Shown: positions 18,514-28,357 of the stretch, in pieces
Position numbering within the stretch: position 1 is the stretch's first letter
Layout of the letters: each line of letters opens with the position of its first letter
NCBI GenBank assembly: GCA_945861435.1
Contig: CAMAUX010000019.1
Span: forward strand, 1-64,000
Length of the DNA: 64,000 nt
Source: Chthoniobacter flavus
GTDB lineage: Bacteria > Verrucomicrobiota > Verrucomicrobiia > Chthoniobacterales > Chthoniobacteraceae
Direction: 5' to 3'
Position numbers and translations under genes: made by a program
The notes under the pieces: model-generated
Seen by the model: the letters and a program-made list of their open reading frames with translations, nothing else
Database searches by the model: none
What the model was told of the DNA's origin: nothing

Positions 18514-20151
18514 TCACCGCCCCGGACCAGCGGCCAGCGCGGTCCCAACAGGAAAGAGGGGCGCAGGAGCGACCGGTGGGGATGCCGCCGCCCGCTCACG
18601 CTGGTAGAGGTGCCCGACGAGAAGGGCCGCGAGCCATGCAACGCTGGCCGGCAGGTGGCTTCCCCCGAAAAGGGACATCCCGGTGAAGATGAGGAGCAGC
18701 ATCCGGCAGCAGCCCGCCAACGCATGCCCCGGATCGTCCCCGGGCAACTCCCTCCGGCACGCGGAGAGGAACCGCTCCAAGGCAACGAGCGCAAGGGCGT
18801 AGAGGCCGAGGCCGACGAGGCCGTGGACGACGAGAAGATCGGTGAGGAGGTTGTGCGTTGCGCCGCGGCGGATGGCTGTGTCCATGCCGTTGTGGAAGGC
18901 GTCCGCGCGCGCGAGCCGTTCGTCGGCCTCGGTCCATGCGAACGTGCCGCGTCCGAACCAGAGCGTACGCCGATCGCTGCGCCATTCACCCAGCGCGCGC
19001 TGGAATACCTCCCAGCGCCACTGGGAGGAACTGTCGATATCGGCGCGTGCGTCGGGTCGGTCTGTGAACACAAGGAGCGCGAGCGAGCGCTGGACGGTCC
19101 ATGGGAGTCGGTTGAGTTGTTCCGGCACGGCGTTGACTGCGGCGGTCAGGAGCGCGAGTGCGGCGACCGTGCAAGCGGCCAGCGCGTAACGACGACGCTG
19201 CAGGCTCGTGAAGACCAGCAGCCCAAAACTCATCAGGATCGTCGCTCTCCCTCCGCTCAACGCAGCCCCCGCGAGGCTCAACGCAACTACCGCTCGGAAA
19301 AGCAGCGTGGTTCCCCGCGCATGCCGCCGGATCCATTCCGAACCAAGAAACCCCATGCCCAGAACGAGACCCAGCAGGGGCACATGCCGGAGCGCGTAGG
19401 AATTCGGCGCAGCTTCCAGCACCGGGATCAAGAAGCTGACGGGAACGCCGCTATCGTTCAGCAAAAGGCCGGATCCGCCCGAAAACTCATAAAGGCGTGC
19501 GGCGATGTTGAAGAGGAGGGCGCCCAGAAGCACCACTCCAAGAACGGAGGGGAAGGTGCGCCGGGCCAGAACCGTGCGAGGGAACTGCAGTAGGACCCAG
19601 AGGGTTGTAAAAGCGGCCCCTGCGGCGGCAACCGATCGGGCGAAATGTTTCGGCGAGTACTCGGCGGCATGGAACGGCGAGAGGTGGTTGAAGGCGAAGT
19701 GTCCGAGCAGGTACAGCAGGTAACCGAGCAGCGCTGCTTTCAACGCCCGGTACGCGCCCCGTCGGCAGATCGCCGGCACCGCAGAAGGGGCTTTGCGCCA
19801 GGAGACGAGCAGGGCGACTCCTCCGCAGAACGCCATCGCAGTCTCCGTGGAGGAAACCTTGAAGCCAAAGCCCAGCAACCACAGGTCGAACATGCAGATG
19901 GCAAACCCAATGGCCCAAGTCCATCGCAGGCCGAAGAGCAGGTAAACGACTCCTCCGATTGCAAAGGCCGCGAGCTTCAGCCTGCCGAAATCGCCCGTAC
20001 CGATGAGACTCGCGAGAAAGACGGCAAGCGCCACCCACGCCACGACCACCAAGACGACCATCAGCGAGGCGGGGGTCCGCGAGGGCGCGGGCGCGGAGTT
20101 CTCCTTTCTGGCAGCACCACCGTGCATCGAATCGGGATTCGTGGTGCTCAC
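18514..20151 (-). CDS. O-antigen ligase/polymerase-like membrane protein
   Basis: This 545-residue protein has about ten to twelve hydrophobic segments and a long periplasmic loop near residues 340-430 that includes WRWEVFQRALGEW and GRGTFAWTEAD, as in O-antigen ligase (WaaL) and polymerase (Wzy) proteins. A GTG start at 20149-20151 overlaps the stop of the upstream glycosyltransferase as GTGA, supporting coupling. It probably joins or polymerises lipid-linked glycans on the periplasmic face. Ligase and polymerase cannot be told apart from sequence alone. Confidence 0.75.
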   Translation of the reverse strand: MSTTNPDSMHGGAARKENSAPAPSRTPASLMVVLVVVAWVALAVFLASLIGTGDFGRLKLAAFAIGGVVYLLFGLRWTWAIGFAICMFDLWLLGFGFKVSSTETAMAFCGGVALLVSWRKAPSAVPAICRRGAYRALKAALLGYLLYLLGHFAFNHLSPFHAAEYSPKHFARSVAAAGAAFTTLWVLLQFPRTVLARRTFPSVLGVVLLGALLFNIAARLYEFSGGSGLLLNDSGVPVSFLIPVLEAAPNSYALRHVPLLGLVLGMGFLGSEWIRRHARGTTLLFRAVVALSLAGAALSGGRATILMSFGLLVFTSLQRRRYALAACTVAALALLTAAVNAVPEQLNRLPWTVQRSLALLVFTDRPDARADIDSSSQWRWEVFQRALGEWRSDRRTLWFGRGTFAWTEADERLARADAFHNGMDTAIRRGATHNLLTDLLVVHGLVGLGLYALALVALERFLSACRRELPGDDPGHALAGCCRMLLLIFTGMSLFGGSHLPASVAWLAALLVGHLYQRERAAASPPVAPAPLFPVGTALAAGPGR

Positions 20152-21047
20152 GGTGCGGCCTTCCTCCAGCGGCCCGTTGGCCGCTCAACCCGCTGCGCGA
20201 CCCGCTTTCCGGGGCTCCCGAGGGTGTAAAGGGAGAAGCTGAACGGGGGCTGACGGTAGCAACCCGCCCACATCCTGCGCAGCCGGTGCGCCAGCATCCA
20301 CAGCGGTCGGCCGAGGCGCAGGATTCCGGACGCCTGCCTGCTCAACCGTGCGCGTTCCGCAACCGCCTCGGGCTGCCCGGAGAGATTGGCGCCCGTGTCG
20401 GTAAAGACCGAGGTGAACTGAGGCAGCCGGCCGATGCGAGCTCCCGAGGCCAGCACGCGGAGCATCCACTCCGCATCGCCGACGACCCGCCACCGCGGAT
20501 CGAATCGGAGGGCGCGATTTTCCAAAAGGCTCCGACGGAAGAACGTGGCGCAGCTGAGCAAGCCGAGATGACAGACGGCGGTGTGCGCCCGGGTGGGCGG
20601 CAGCATTTTTCGGTGAAACCGGTAGCGTCCCCCGTGGTCCACCACCACGGCGTCCGCGACAATCATGTCGAGTTCGGGTCGCGCCGCGAAGAGGGTCTGC
20701 ACAGAGGCAAGCGCGCCCGGCAGCAGCTGCTCATCCGCATTGAGCCAGCAGAGGATTGCACCCCGGGCACGCTCGAAGCCGCGGTTGAGGGCGTCGTACA
20801 TACCGTCGTCGGCCGTTGAGCGGACATCAGCCCGGGTGTGCTCCCGAAGCCATTCCACCGTGCCATCGTCCGACCCTCCATCCTCGATCAGATGCTCGCA
20901 GGTGACGCCCTCCTGATCGCCGACCGATGCCGCGCAAAGCCTGATCCATGGCTGGCCGCGGAGGCACGGGGTGACGACCGAGCACTGGGGGGGGCCGTCC
21001 GGTACATGGGACGCCCGGAACGGGATGCGTGAATGGGGCACTGTCAT
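20148..21047 (-). CDS. Glycosyltransferase family 2
   Basis: This protein of about 299 residues has a GT-A fold: SVVTPCL near the N-terminus, HLIEDGGSDDGTVEW with the nucleotide-binding aspartate, and LCWLNADEQLLPGAL with the metal-binding DxD equivalent (NAD). The ATG at 21045-21047 is chosen; the frame stays open about 100 bases upstream with sequence unlike the family. It probably adds one sugar during assembly of a surface glycan. It is coupled to the ligase/polymerase gene by a four-base overlap and is divergent from the gene at 21181, with about 130 bases between them for promoters. Confidence 0.85.
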   Translation of the reverse strand: MTVPHSRIPFRASHVPDGPPQCSVVTPCLRGQPWIRLCAASVGDQEGVTCEHLIEDGGSDDGTVEWLREHTRADVRSTADDGMYDALNRGFERARGAILCWLNADEQLLPGALASVQTLFAARPELDMIVADAVVVDHGGRYRFHRKMLPPTRAHTAVCHLGLLSCATFFRRSLLENRALRFDPRWRVVGDAEWMLRVLASGARIGRLPQFTSVFTDTGANLSGQPEAVAERARLSRQASGILRLGRPLWMLAHRLRRMWAGCYRQPPFSFSLYTLGSPGKRVAQRVERPTGRWRKAAP

Positions 21048-21180
21048 CGGCACGAGCCTGCGAGGAGCCCACCCTAGCACGCGAGGGGGGGCGATCAAGC
21101 GGCCCGGCCCGGGGGGGCCTGAGAAGAGCTTGCCGACGACACCCTGCAAAAGGAGACTAGGGGTCCACCCTTAGCAGCCC

Positions 21181-22968
21181 ATGGTTTCCGACACATCCGC
21201 CACCCCTTCCCGTGGACCGCTCGCGGTTCCGGTGGCGTTTTTCGTGTGTAACCGCGTGGAACACACCATGCGGGTGCTTGGGAAAATCCGCCAGGTGCGT
21301 CCGCTGCATCTGCTGCTGGTGGCCGATGGCCCGAAGCCAGACGACCCGGCGGACTTCGAAGCCTGCAAGGCCGTGCGTCATCTTCTGCAGGAGATGATCG
21401 ACTGGCCATGCGAGGTGCAGATCGACTTTGCCGAGGCGAGCCTCGGCAAGGCACGCCGGATGGCGAGCGGGCTGAACTGGGTTTTCACCCAGGTGACCTC
21501 GGCCATCATCCTCGAGGATGACGCGCTTCCGAGCGAATCGTTCTTCTTCTTCTGCGAGGAGATGCTCGAGCGTTACCGCGATCAGGAGCAGGTCCTGGCG
21601 GTGGGCGGCAGCCACCGGAGACATTCCATGCCATCCGGAGATGCGAGCTACTTCTTCTCGCATTCCATCCCCGCAACGGGATGGGCCACGTGGCGCCGCG
21701 CATGGAAACATTACGACTTCTCCCTCGCCGCATGGCCACAGCTGCGCGCGGAAGGGTTGCTGACGCGGGTGTTTCCGGATGCCGCCGTCCGCGTCTTCTG
21801 GGAGGAGCAGATCGATCAGGTGTTCCGAGGCGAATCGGAGCGGTGGGATTGTCAGTGGTGCGTGGCATGCTGGAACCTCAGCGGGCTCTCGATCCTGCCG
21901 GCTCGCAACCTTGTGGGCACACTCCTCGGTCACGAAAACAGCGAGCCAAGCTTCACGGAACTCGTCCTCCCGGGTCTGCCGGCGGAGGAGCTTGCGTTCC
22001 CGCTCGTGCATCCCAAGACGATCACTCGCGATGATGCCGGCGATGCCGAACTCGAGCAGGCACTGCTCTCTGTGGAGCCGCCCCCCGGCCCTCTCGAGCG
22101 ACTGCTGGAAAGGCTCAGCGAGTGGAGGAAGGCGCCGCCCGATAGCCGCCGATTCCGGCTGGGCCTCAATCTGCGACTTTTTACGATCGGTGCGGAATGG
22201 CGCGACAAGGTGTGGCTTCTCAAACCCAGCATCCGTTACCATCTCGCCAAGATCGGCTTCGACCTGCCGTGGACCGCGCAGGCGCGGGCAGTCGAACTCG
22301 ACCTCGAAGGCGGCGGCGTCCGGATCCAGTGCCGCGATGAATTGTGCGACTCGCTGACGCTTGCGGAGGTTTTTGGGGAGGACCAGTACGCGTGGACTGC
22401 CGCCATGGGTCCGCTGGACCACGTTCTCGACCTCGGTGCCGGCATCGGTGCCTTCACCCTCTACATTCACCACCTCCACCCTGCGGCCGCTTGCACCTGC
22501 ATCGAGCCGGACCCGCGTAATCTCGAGCTCCTCCGGCTCAATCTCGAGCCGCACCCCGCCGACACGGTGGTTCCCGCAGCAGTCACGGGCGATGGCAACT
22601 CGCCAATGGTGTCCCTCTACATTTCCCCAAGCCGCTCCAGCCACAGCATCGTCCCCCAGAGCCACGAGACCCGCCAAGTCCCAGTGGCTGCGCGCAGTCT
22701 TTCCAGCGTGCTCAGCGCCTTCACGGACCACGCAGTGGATCTGGTCAAAATCGACATCGAGGGCGCGGAAGCCGTGGTGCTCGCAGGCACCCAGCCCCAC
22801 CTGCTCTGCAAGGTCCGCAATTTTCTCATCGCTTACCGCTCGCCTGAGGTCCGGGCGGAACTGCGGCGCATCTTCCGGTGGGACTTTGAAGTGCAAATGG
22901 AACGCACCCTGCCGGGTCGCGGCGGCCTCGTGCACTTCCGCCGCAGCAAACGCTCCGAGCCTGCCTGA
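21181..22968 (+). CDS. Glycosyltransferase-like domain fused to an FkbM methyltransferase
   Basis: This 595-residue protein has two domains. Residues 15 to about 300 look like a GT-A glycosyltransferase: PVAFFVCNRVEHTMRVL, LLLVADGPK, AIILEDDALPSESFF with an acidic metal-binding motif, and PATGWATWRRAW. Residues about 410-590 form a FkbM-type SAM methyltransferase with VLDLGAGIGAFTLYIH and VDLVKIDIEGAEAVVL. It probably adds and O-methylates a sugar of a surface glycan. It is the only plus-strand gene in this glycan locus and ends 10 bases before the convergent GT9 gene. Confidence 0.8.
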   Translation: MVSDTSATPSRGPLAVPVAFFVCNRVEHTMRVLGKIRQVRPLHLLLVADGPKPDDPADFEACKAVRHLLQEMIDWPCEVQIDFAEASLGKARRMASGLNWVFTQVTSAIILEDDALPSESFFFFCEEMLERYRDQEQVLAVGGSHRRHSMPSGDASYFFSHSIPATGWATWRRAWKHYDFSLAAWPQLRAEGLLTRVFPDAAVRVFWEEQIDQVFRGESERWDCQWCVACWNLSGLSILPARNLVGTLLGHENSEPSFTELVLPGLPAEELAFPLVHPKTITRDDAGDAELEQALLSVEPPPGPLERLLERLSEWRKAPPDSRRFRLGLNLRLFTIGAEWRDKVWLLKPSIRYHLAKIGFDLPWTAQARAVELDLEGGGVRIQCRDELCDSLTLAEVFGEDQYAWTAAMGPLDHVLDLGAGIGAFTLYIHHLHPAAACTCIEPDPRNLELLRLNLEPHPADTVVPAAVTGDGNSPMVSLYISPSRSSHSIVPQSHETRQVPVAARSLSSVLSAFTDHAVDLVKIDIEGAEAVVLAGTQPHLLCKVRNFLIAYRSPEVRAELRRIFRWDFEVQMERTLPGRGGLVHFRRSKRSEPA

Positions 22969-22978
22969 GATCCGCGGC

Positions 22979-24124
22979 TCACTCTGAGCCGCAACGCACT
23001 GCCAGCGCCCGATGGATCCCATCGGCAACGATCTCCGGCGGGATTTCCGTGATGCAGCGAGGCGTCTCAAACGGACACCGCCAGTTGCACCCGGCGCATT
23101 CCACAGACCGCGTGAGCCACACCTGCCGCGCGGAACGCGACCATGGTGCGAACTGTCCTGGATGCCCGCCTCCCAGCACCGCCACCATGGGCCGATCCAG
23201 TGCCGCCGCAATATGCGCCGAAGCGCTGTCCGCCGTGAGCACCATGCGCGCACGACGGATCATCTGCACCATCTCCGCAAACCCCCGCGCACTCAGGATC
23301 TCGACCAGAAGGCCCTCCATGTGGAGCGACCCTGCGATGTCGCGCAGCGCCCCTCGTTGGACCGGAAGTCCGCACAAGAACACCCGACGCACGCCCGACG
23401 CATGGAGCGCAGCGATACCGGCACGCACGAGCGGCGACGGCATATTCCGGAGACTCTCTGACCCGTGGCCCGCGAGGGGCGCAACCAACGCAAATGCATC
23501 GCCGTCAGCACGCGCGGTGCCGCACACACCGACGGCGGCGAGAACAGGCAGCACCGAGCCCATCGGAATCGACCGGCCCATCACCTGCTCCGCGAGGTCG
23601 CGGTGGCGCATCAACTCGCCACAGAACTGCATGCCATGGTCTCCCGCTGGGATATCGCGGGACAGTGGGCTGGAAAGTCCGTCCCCCGGGAGGGCCAGCA
23701 GACAGGACGTTCGGATGAAACGCAGCGCGAGTTCATCTCGGATCCTCCGTTGGTGCCGTAGACAGACCACGCGGTCGGCGAAAATCCCCCGCAGACATGC
23801 CCACTGACGCAGCACCGCAAGCAGCGTCGCGAGAGATCCACACCGCCCCGGATCGGGAAGCACCACGCGCCGCAGTCCGGGAAATTCCACCGCCGCAATC
23901 CCTGCGCCCGAGGGATGGCAGACGAGGAGCGCCTCGTGTTCCGGCACCTCCGCAAGGAGCAGGCGGATGGTGGAAACCGCGAGAATGAAGTCCCCCATCC
24001 GATCGCATTTCACGATGCAAAGGCGCACTCGCATATGCGGCCGCCGCGTGCAAAGCAGCCCCAGCATCCATCCGAGAAACCGAACAGCAAAGCCACGCAG
24101 TCCGTCAGCAGAAGCTTTGCTCAT
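22979..24124 (-). CDS. Glycosyltransferase family 9 (heptosyltransferase-like)
   Basis: This protein of about 381 residues resembles ADP-heptose:LPS heptosyltransferases. CIVKCDRMGDFILAVSTIRL near the start and a C-terminal donor-binding region with LTADSASAHIAAAL are typical. A cysteine-rich segment, VECAGCNWRCPFETPRC, near the C-terminus is also seen in some members. The ATG at 24122-24124 overlaps the upstream FkbM gene as ATGA, which decides the start. It is the last gene of the run from tolB or from the flippase gene. Confidence 0.82.
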   Translation of the reverse strand: MSKASADGLRGFAVRFLGWMLGLLCTRRPHMRVRLCIVKCDRMGDFILAVSTIRLLLAEVPEHEALLVCHPSGAGIAAVEFPGLRRVVLPDPGRCGSLATLLAVLRQWACLRGIFADRVVCLRHQRRIRDELALRFIRTSCLLALPGDGLSSPLSRDIPAGDHGMQFCGELMRHRDLAEQVMGRSIPMGSVLPVLAAVGVCGTARADGDAFALVAPLAGHGSESLRNMPSPLVRAGIAALHASGVRRVFLCGLPVQRGALRDIAGSLHMEGLLVEILSARGFAEMVQMIRRARMVLTADSASAHIAAALDRPMVAVLGGGHPGQFAPWSRSARQVWLTRSVECAGCNWRCPFETPRCITEIPPEIVADGIHRALAVRCGSE

Positions 24125-25065
24125 ACGGCGGAGGGAGGGCTGCGGAGAACCGCCTGTTCCCGGGCGAAAAATTCCTGCGCATGGGAAGCCATGACCGAGG
24201 GGAAGACGGTGAGATCCAAGTAGAATGAGGGGTTGCCGTGGCTCCATGCGCCGAACATTTCCCGCAGATTGTCCTTCGCGATCTGCAAAGATGCTCGGAG
24301 AGGACCCGTATGGTCATACGCTAGCGCGGGGCCGTACCCAAGGTCTTGAAGGAACGGCATCAGAGCCCACGGATCGGATCCAGCACCGGCCAGAAGGGTC
24401 GGATCGAACTCAAAGTGCAAGACCGGCGAGGCGCGTCGGAGCAGGGTTTCCGCCCCACGCAGCACTTCGAAGTCAAAGCCGTCAGTATCGGTTTTCAAAA
24501 GCTGCGCATGCTGAAACGCAGGATGCCCCTCAAGCACCGAGTCCAGAGTGACCGTCTCTCCGGACGGGCCGCTTGGGTTTTGGCGGAAGCGGCTGGAACC
24601 CGAAACGCGCTCAAGGCAGCCATGCAGGGTTCGGGACTCGGCGGCGAGGAGTGCTCGGACGCGGGACACTCTGGGAAGATCCGCCGTGTTTTGCTCCAGC
24701 AGACGAAAGTACAGGGGATCGGCTTCGGCACAGAGGATGGGACAGTCCACCGCGTTGCGGATAAGAAGGGCCGAGTCGCCAATGTTGGCGCCGATATCGA
24801 TGGCGCAAAAGTCTGCACGGGATTCCGCAAGAAACGCCGCGATACGCGCCACTGCCGTCGAGTACAGGGGATGGTTCTGCCAGATAAATGGAAGGTCGTG
24901 GCCCAGCGGGATTGCGCAGGGGAACCTGCCGATCTGCCAAGCCATGCGTGGATTCCATGCGCGGGAAATCAGGGACCGCATGCGCCACACAAGACTCCGC
25001 AGGGGCTTGGGCATCCGTCCCGGGCTGGTGAGGGATAAAAGCCTGTGGATGGAGGGAGCGCCCAT
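24121..25065 (-). CDS. FkbM family methyltransferase
   Basis: This 314-residue protein contains the FkbM SAM-binding region: DFCAIDIGANIGDSALLIRN around residue 87, the acidic ILCAEADPLYF, and LLKTDTDGFDFEVLRGA, the hallmark of FkbM proteins. It probably O-methylates a sugar of the glycan built by this locus. It starts at the base next to the flippase stop and overlaps the GT9 gene. Confidence 0.85.
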   Translation of the reverse strand: MGAPSIHRLLSLTSPGRMPKPLRSLVWRMRSLISRAWNPRMAWQIGRFPCAIPLGHDLPFIWQNHPLYSTAVARIAAFLAESRADFCAIDIGANIGDSALLIRNAVDCPILCAEADPLYFRLLEQNTADLPRVSRVRALLAAESRTLHGCLERVSGSSRFRQNPSGPSGETVTLDSVLEGHPAFQHAQLLKTDTDGFDFEVLRGAETLLRRASPVLHFEFDPTLLAGAGSDPWALMPFLQDLGYGPALAYDHTGPLRASLQIAKDNLREMFGAWSHGNPSFYLDLTVFPSVMASHAQEFFAREQAVLRSPPSAV

Positions 25066-26439
25066 TCAGCTTTTGGGAATCGGGTTTGCGGACTTCACGC
25101 CACCGTCTGATCCCATGCGGCGCAGGGCGCGGGCGGCCTCCAGATAAGTGAGCGGCAAGGCAACGGGCACATAGGTGGCGAGGAGCGCCGCCGGCACGCC
25201 CGCCGCGCCCCAGCGTGCAACGAACGTCGGGATCAATGCGACCCCAAGGATTGCGCACACAACCCCGTAGGTAGCCTGCCCGGTGAGTCTGCCCAAGGCA
25301 TTCAAGAGCATGGCCGTGGGAGCGCCGAGAATGGTCGCGAACGTCCACGCAGCCATCCACCACAGCAGGGCTGCCGATGGGGCCGCCCCCGGGTCGTGGG
25401 TCCACAATTGCACGGCCTTCCCGCCCGCAATGCCGAAGAGCAGGCAGGGCAGGAGAAACGCGGCGCTGTAAAAAATGGAGATACGGAACGTGGCCCGCAC
25501 CCACGCATAGTCGCCTGCGCCGGCTGCCTCCGCATAGGCCGGCCATGCGGGCAGCACGAGCATCGCGTGCAATTGGCTGACGGACGCGCCCAAGCGCTGC
25601 GCAAGGTTGAAGGGCGTGACTGCGAGTGGCCCCAGCAGGGCGGAGAGCATCACCGCCGGCGCTGCACCAAGGAGGGCAGCTCCCGCTTGGGGCGGCATAA
25701 AAAGAACGCTTTCCCGAAGAAGCGCCGGCGCACGCGTCCAGGCCCGCGCATCCGGCCAGCGCAAGCCCCAGCCCAGACGTCGCAGCATCCAAGCCAGAAG
25801 CACTCCGTTCATCAGCAGGCCCGGCAACAACGAGAGCGCCAGAAATTCCGGAAGAGCAAGGTGCAGGACCATCCCAAGCGCAGCAGCGCCCACGGAGCAG
25901 AGGCCCGTGAACGCGATGGCAACCCATGAAAGCCAGCCCTGCTGCAATGCGACCGCGAGCCGGTGCCCGGCACTGAGGGGAAGGGAGACGCAGAAGGCCG
26001 CGAGCACCACCACAAGGCAGCGCCCGGAAGCCGCGCACACCGCAGGATCCCGGACATGAAAGAAGGTGGCGGCATCGACATGTGGAAGCATCAGCAGGCC
26101 CGCGCCAAGCAGCACCAGCGCAACCAGCGTGAGCATCGCAAAAGCGCATCGAACGATGTCCTGCGCGGCAACCCCATCGCCTCTGCCGTGGGCCGCAGAG
26201 ACTTGGTTCTGCATTCCATGACTGAGCCCCAGATCAAGGAACTGCAGAAGGGCAGCAGTTCCGGAGAGAGTCATCCAGAAGCCAAACGCTTCTGCGCCAA
26301 GATAACGGAGCGCGAGCGCCACCTGGGCGAGCATGCACGCAAGTCCCACCGCGCGCGCTGCGGCCGCAGCAGAAGCTGAGCGGGCAAGGAGCCGCCACCG
26401 ACGCACGCCCTGCTGGTCCGTGGGGGCGCGTTCAAACAT
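25066..26439 (-). CDS. Polysaccharide flippase (Wzx/MATE-like)
   Basis: This membrane protein of about 457 residues has roughly twelve to fourteen hydrophobic segments. The N-terminal ALALRYLGAEAFGFWMTLSG and LDLGLSHGMQNQVSAA are typical of the oligosaccharide flippase/MVF superfamily that moves lipid-linked oligosaccharides across the inner membrane. The ATG at 26437-26439 follows AAGGGAT at ribosome-binding distance. It starts 47 bases after pal, so read-through from tolB-pal is possible. Confidence 0.82.
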   Translation of the reverse strand: MFERAPTDQQGVRRWRLLARSASAAAAARAVGLACMLAQVALALRYLGAEAFGFWMTLSGTAALLQFLDLGLSHGMQNQVSAAHGRGDGVAAQDIVRCAFAMLTLVALVLLGAGLLMLPHVDAATFFHVRDPAVCAASGRCLVVVLAAFCVSLPLSAGHRLAVALQQGWLSWVAIAFTGLCSVGAAALGMVLHLALPEFLALSLLPGLLMNGVLLAWMLRRLGWGLRWPDARAWTRAPALLRESVLFMPPQAGAALLGAAPAVMLSALLGPLAVTPFNLAQRLGASVSQLHAMLVLPAWPAYAEAAGAGDYAWVRATFRISIFYSAAFLLPCLLFGIAGGKAVQLWTHDPGAAPSAALLWWMAAWTFATILGAPTAMLLNALGRLTGQATYGVVCAILGVALIPTFVARWGAAGVPAALLATYVPVALPLTYLEAARALRRMGSDGGVKSANPIPKS

Positions 26440-26486
26440 GCGGCGGGATCCCTTGCGGAGTGGCGCTCCCGCCAGGGACGTGGCGC

Positions 26487-26996
26487 TTAGCGGGTCACAC
26501 CGAACTCGGCGCGCCGATTTTTGTCCCACGCGCCTTCGTTGGATGCAGAATCCACGGGCATCTCCGCGCCGAAGCTGACGGTCTGCAGCTTGCTCGCGTC
26601 GCCACCCGCCCGAATGACGGCTTCGCGCACTGCTTGGGCACGCTTCTCACCAAGGCCGCGGTTATACTCGGGTGTGCCGCGCTCATCGGTGAAGCCTGCG
26701 ACGATGACACTGGTGCCGCCACGCAGAAACTGAGCCACCTGCTGCACCTTGGGCTGCTCCGTCGGAGCCACCGTATAGCTATCGAAACCGAAATGGATCG
26801 GGGCAAACTTGTTGCGGTCCACGTTGCTGCTCATAAAAGACACGCCTTCCTCGCGGTCTGGCAACGGGCTCCCTGAGATAAGGTCGCTGTCTGCGCCGCC
26901 AGCGGACGTCTTCTTCTTCCGCGCTGAGCTGCAGCCAGTGGACGCAAATGCGAGCGCAATCAGGAGGCCGAAGGTGAACAGGAAACGGATTTTCAT
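26487..26996 (-). CDS. pal: Peptidoglycan-associated lipoprotein (Pal/OmpA family)
   Basis: This is a lipoprotein of about 169 residues. The signal peptide ends in FASTGC, a lipobox, so the mature cysteine is lipidated and the protein is anchored in the outer membrane. The C-terminal OmpA-like domain has IHFGFDSYTV, VAGFTDERGTPEYNRGLGEK and KNRRAEF, which bind peptidoglycan. The ATG at 26994-26996 is chosen because it gives the lipoprotein signal. It lies 37 bases after tolB, a conserved order. Confidence 0.93.
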   Translation of the reverse strand: MKIRFLFTFGLLIALAFASTGCSSARKKKTSAGGADSDLISGSPLPDREEGVSFMSSNVDRNKFAPIHFGFDSYTVAPTEQPKVQQVAQFLRGGTSVIVAGFTDERGTPEYNRGLGEKRAQAVREAVIRAGGDASKLQTVSFGAEMPVDSASNEGAWDKNRRAEFGVTR

Positions 26997-27033
26997 AAGT
27001 TGGATGGGTGGGAGAAACACGTTGGCGGGGTGG

Positions 27034-28173
27034 TCAGCGCGACCACGTCGGCTCGGTGACAGATCCGAGCCCGGAAATCAGAGTTGTCCTCTGGCCGGAC
27101 TGTGCGTCCAGCAAAATCAACGCCCCGGCTTGGGCGAAGACCAGATGGCGGGAGTTGGCACCCCACGACGGGCTCTGGCCCTCCGCAACGATGCGCGTCT
27201 GGCCCGTCGCTAGCTCGAGCACCGCCACGGCGAATGCGCCGCCCTGCCGCACGTTGAACGCCACCTTCTTGCCGTCGGGCGACCAGTCGGGTTCCGTGTT
27301 GTAGCCATGCCCCGTCGCGATCAGCCGTCCGGTGCCGCCGATGGCGGGAATGCGATAGAGCTGGGGAGTGCCACGGTCATCGTTGACATAAATGATCTCG
27401 TCTCCGTCTGGCGACCACGTGGGAGCGGACTCCACGCCACGCGTATGCGTGAGCCGACGGGGGTTGCCACCGTTCGCCGATGTCACGTAGAGCTCCGGAT
27501 TCCCATCCTTGCTCAGGGTCACCGCAAGCCGGCTCCCGTTGGGAGAATACGACGCACCCGTGTTGGTGCCGGGGAACTTGATGATGCGGCTGCGCGATCC
27601 GCTCGAGAGATCGACCTGATAGACGTCCGCATAGCCGCTCTTGTAGCCGGTGTACACCAGCGCGCGGCCGTCCGGGCGGAGATGCGGCCCCACGCTGATG
27701 CTGTTGTCCCGCGTGAGCTGCACGAGGCCCGCCCCGTCCGAATCCACGGTGTAGATCTCCTTGCTGCCGGTCTTGTTTGCCACAAACGCGATCTTTCCCC
27801 CAGCGATGCCGGGTGCCCCGGTGAGGGTCTGGATGATGTCGTCGGCCAAGAGGTGAGCCTGCTGACGCGGTGTCCCGTTCTTGGTGGTGTTCAGCACCAC
27901 ATTGCCTCCGCGGTCGGCGACTTTCCCCGCCAGGGAAGGACCGGTGCTGACTGCACGCACCACATAGGCCGCGCTGTCGGCTGGCACGAACTTGAAGTAA
28001 CCCGACATGGTCAGGTCGTTCTGCAGTGTCTTGGCCACCTCTCCCGACACGCCTTCGAGCGCGATGGTGAGCCTGTCACTTTTCGAAATCGTGATCGTCG
28101 GCGCCTCCACCGCACGCGCCGTCGGCAGAGCAAACGCAAACAAAACCGGGAGCAAAACAAGGAGTCGCTTCAT
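27034..28173 (-). CDS. tolB: Tol-Pal system beta-propeller protein TolB
   Basis: This periplasmic protein of about 379 residues starts at the ATG at 28171-28173, which gives the signal peptide MKRLLVLLPVLFAFALPTARA. An N-terminal alpha/beta domain is followed by a six-bladed beta-propeller with repeated PDG motifs such as HLRPDGRALVYTG, YSPNGSRLAVTLSKDGN, WSPDGDEIIYVND and WSPDGKKVAFNVRQGG. It binds Pal and helps keep the outer membrane attached to the wall during division. The 184 bases upstream to the moxR gene hold no gene and probably contain a promoter. Confidence 0.94.
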   Translation of the reverse strand: MKRLLVLLPVLFAFALPTARAVEAPTITISKSDRLTIALEGVSGEVAKTLQNDLTMSGYFKFVPADSAAYVVRAVSTGPSLAGKVADRGGNVVLNTTKNGTPRQQAHLLADDIIQTLTGAPGIAGGKIAFVANKTGSKEIYTVDSDGAGLVQLTRDNSISVGPHLRPDGRALVYTGYKSGYADVYQVDLSSGSRSRIIKFPGTNTGASYSPNGSRLAVTLSKDGNPELYVTSANGGNPRRLTHTRGVESAPTWSPDGDEIIYVNDDRGTPQLYRIPAIGGTGRLIATGHGYNTEPDWSPDGKKVAFNVRQGGAFAVAVLELATGQTRIVAEGQSPSWGANSRHLVFAQAGALILLDAQSGQRTTLISGLGSVTEPTWSR

Positions 28174-28357
28174 TGGGGCGTGGAGTCTAACAGACCTCCG
28201 GGGCTTTCCAAGCCGCCAGTGCAGGCCCGCACCCCGAAAATCCCTCCCAACACCCGCCCCGATCACACAGCAGCGGAACCTTGCAAGCCCCCGGAGCCGA
28301 GCGATGGCCACCAACGGCGGGGTTCTTCGGAAACCCCCGAGGCTGCGGAGCTGCCGG

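Noticed and set aside
18435-19073. N-terminal extension of lpdA
   Set aside because: The frame is open, but the upstream part is antisense to the O-antigen ligase gene; the family N-terminus and a ribosome binding site fix the start at 18434.
21157-23253. Very long open frame (698 codons) on the minus strand
   Set aside because: It is antisense to the GT-FkbM fusion, has no motifs and consists of low-complexity charged runs, as expected from the complement of a GC-rich gene.
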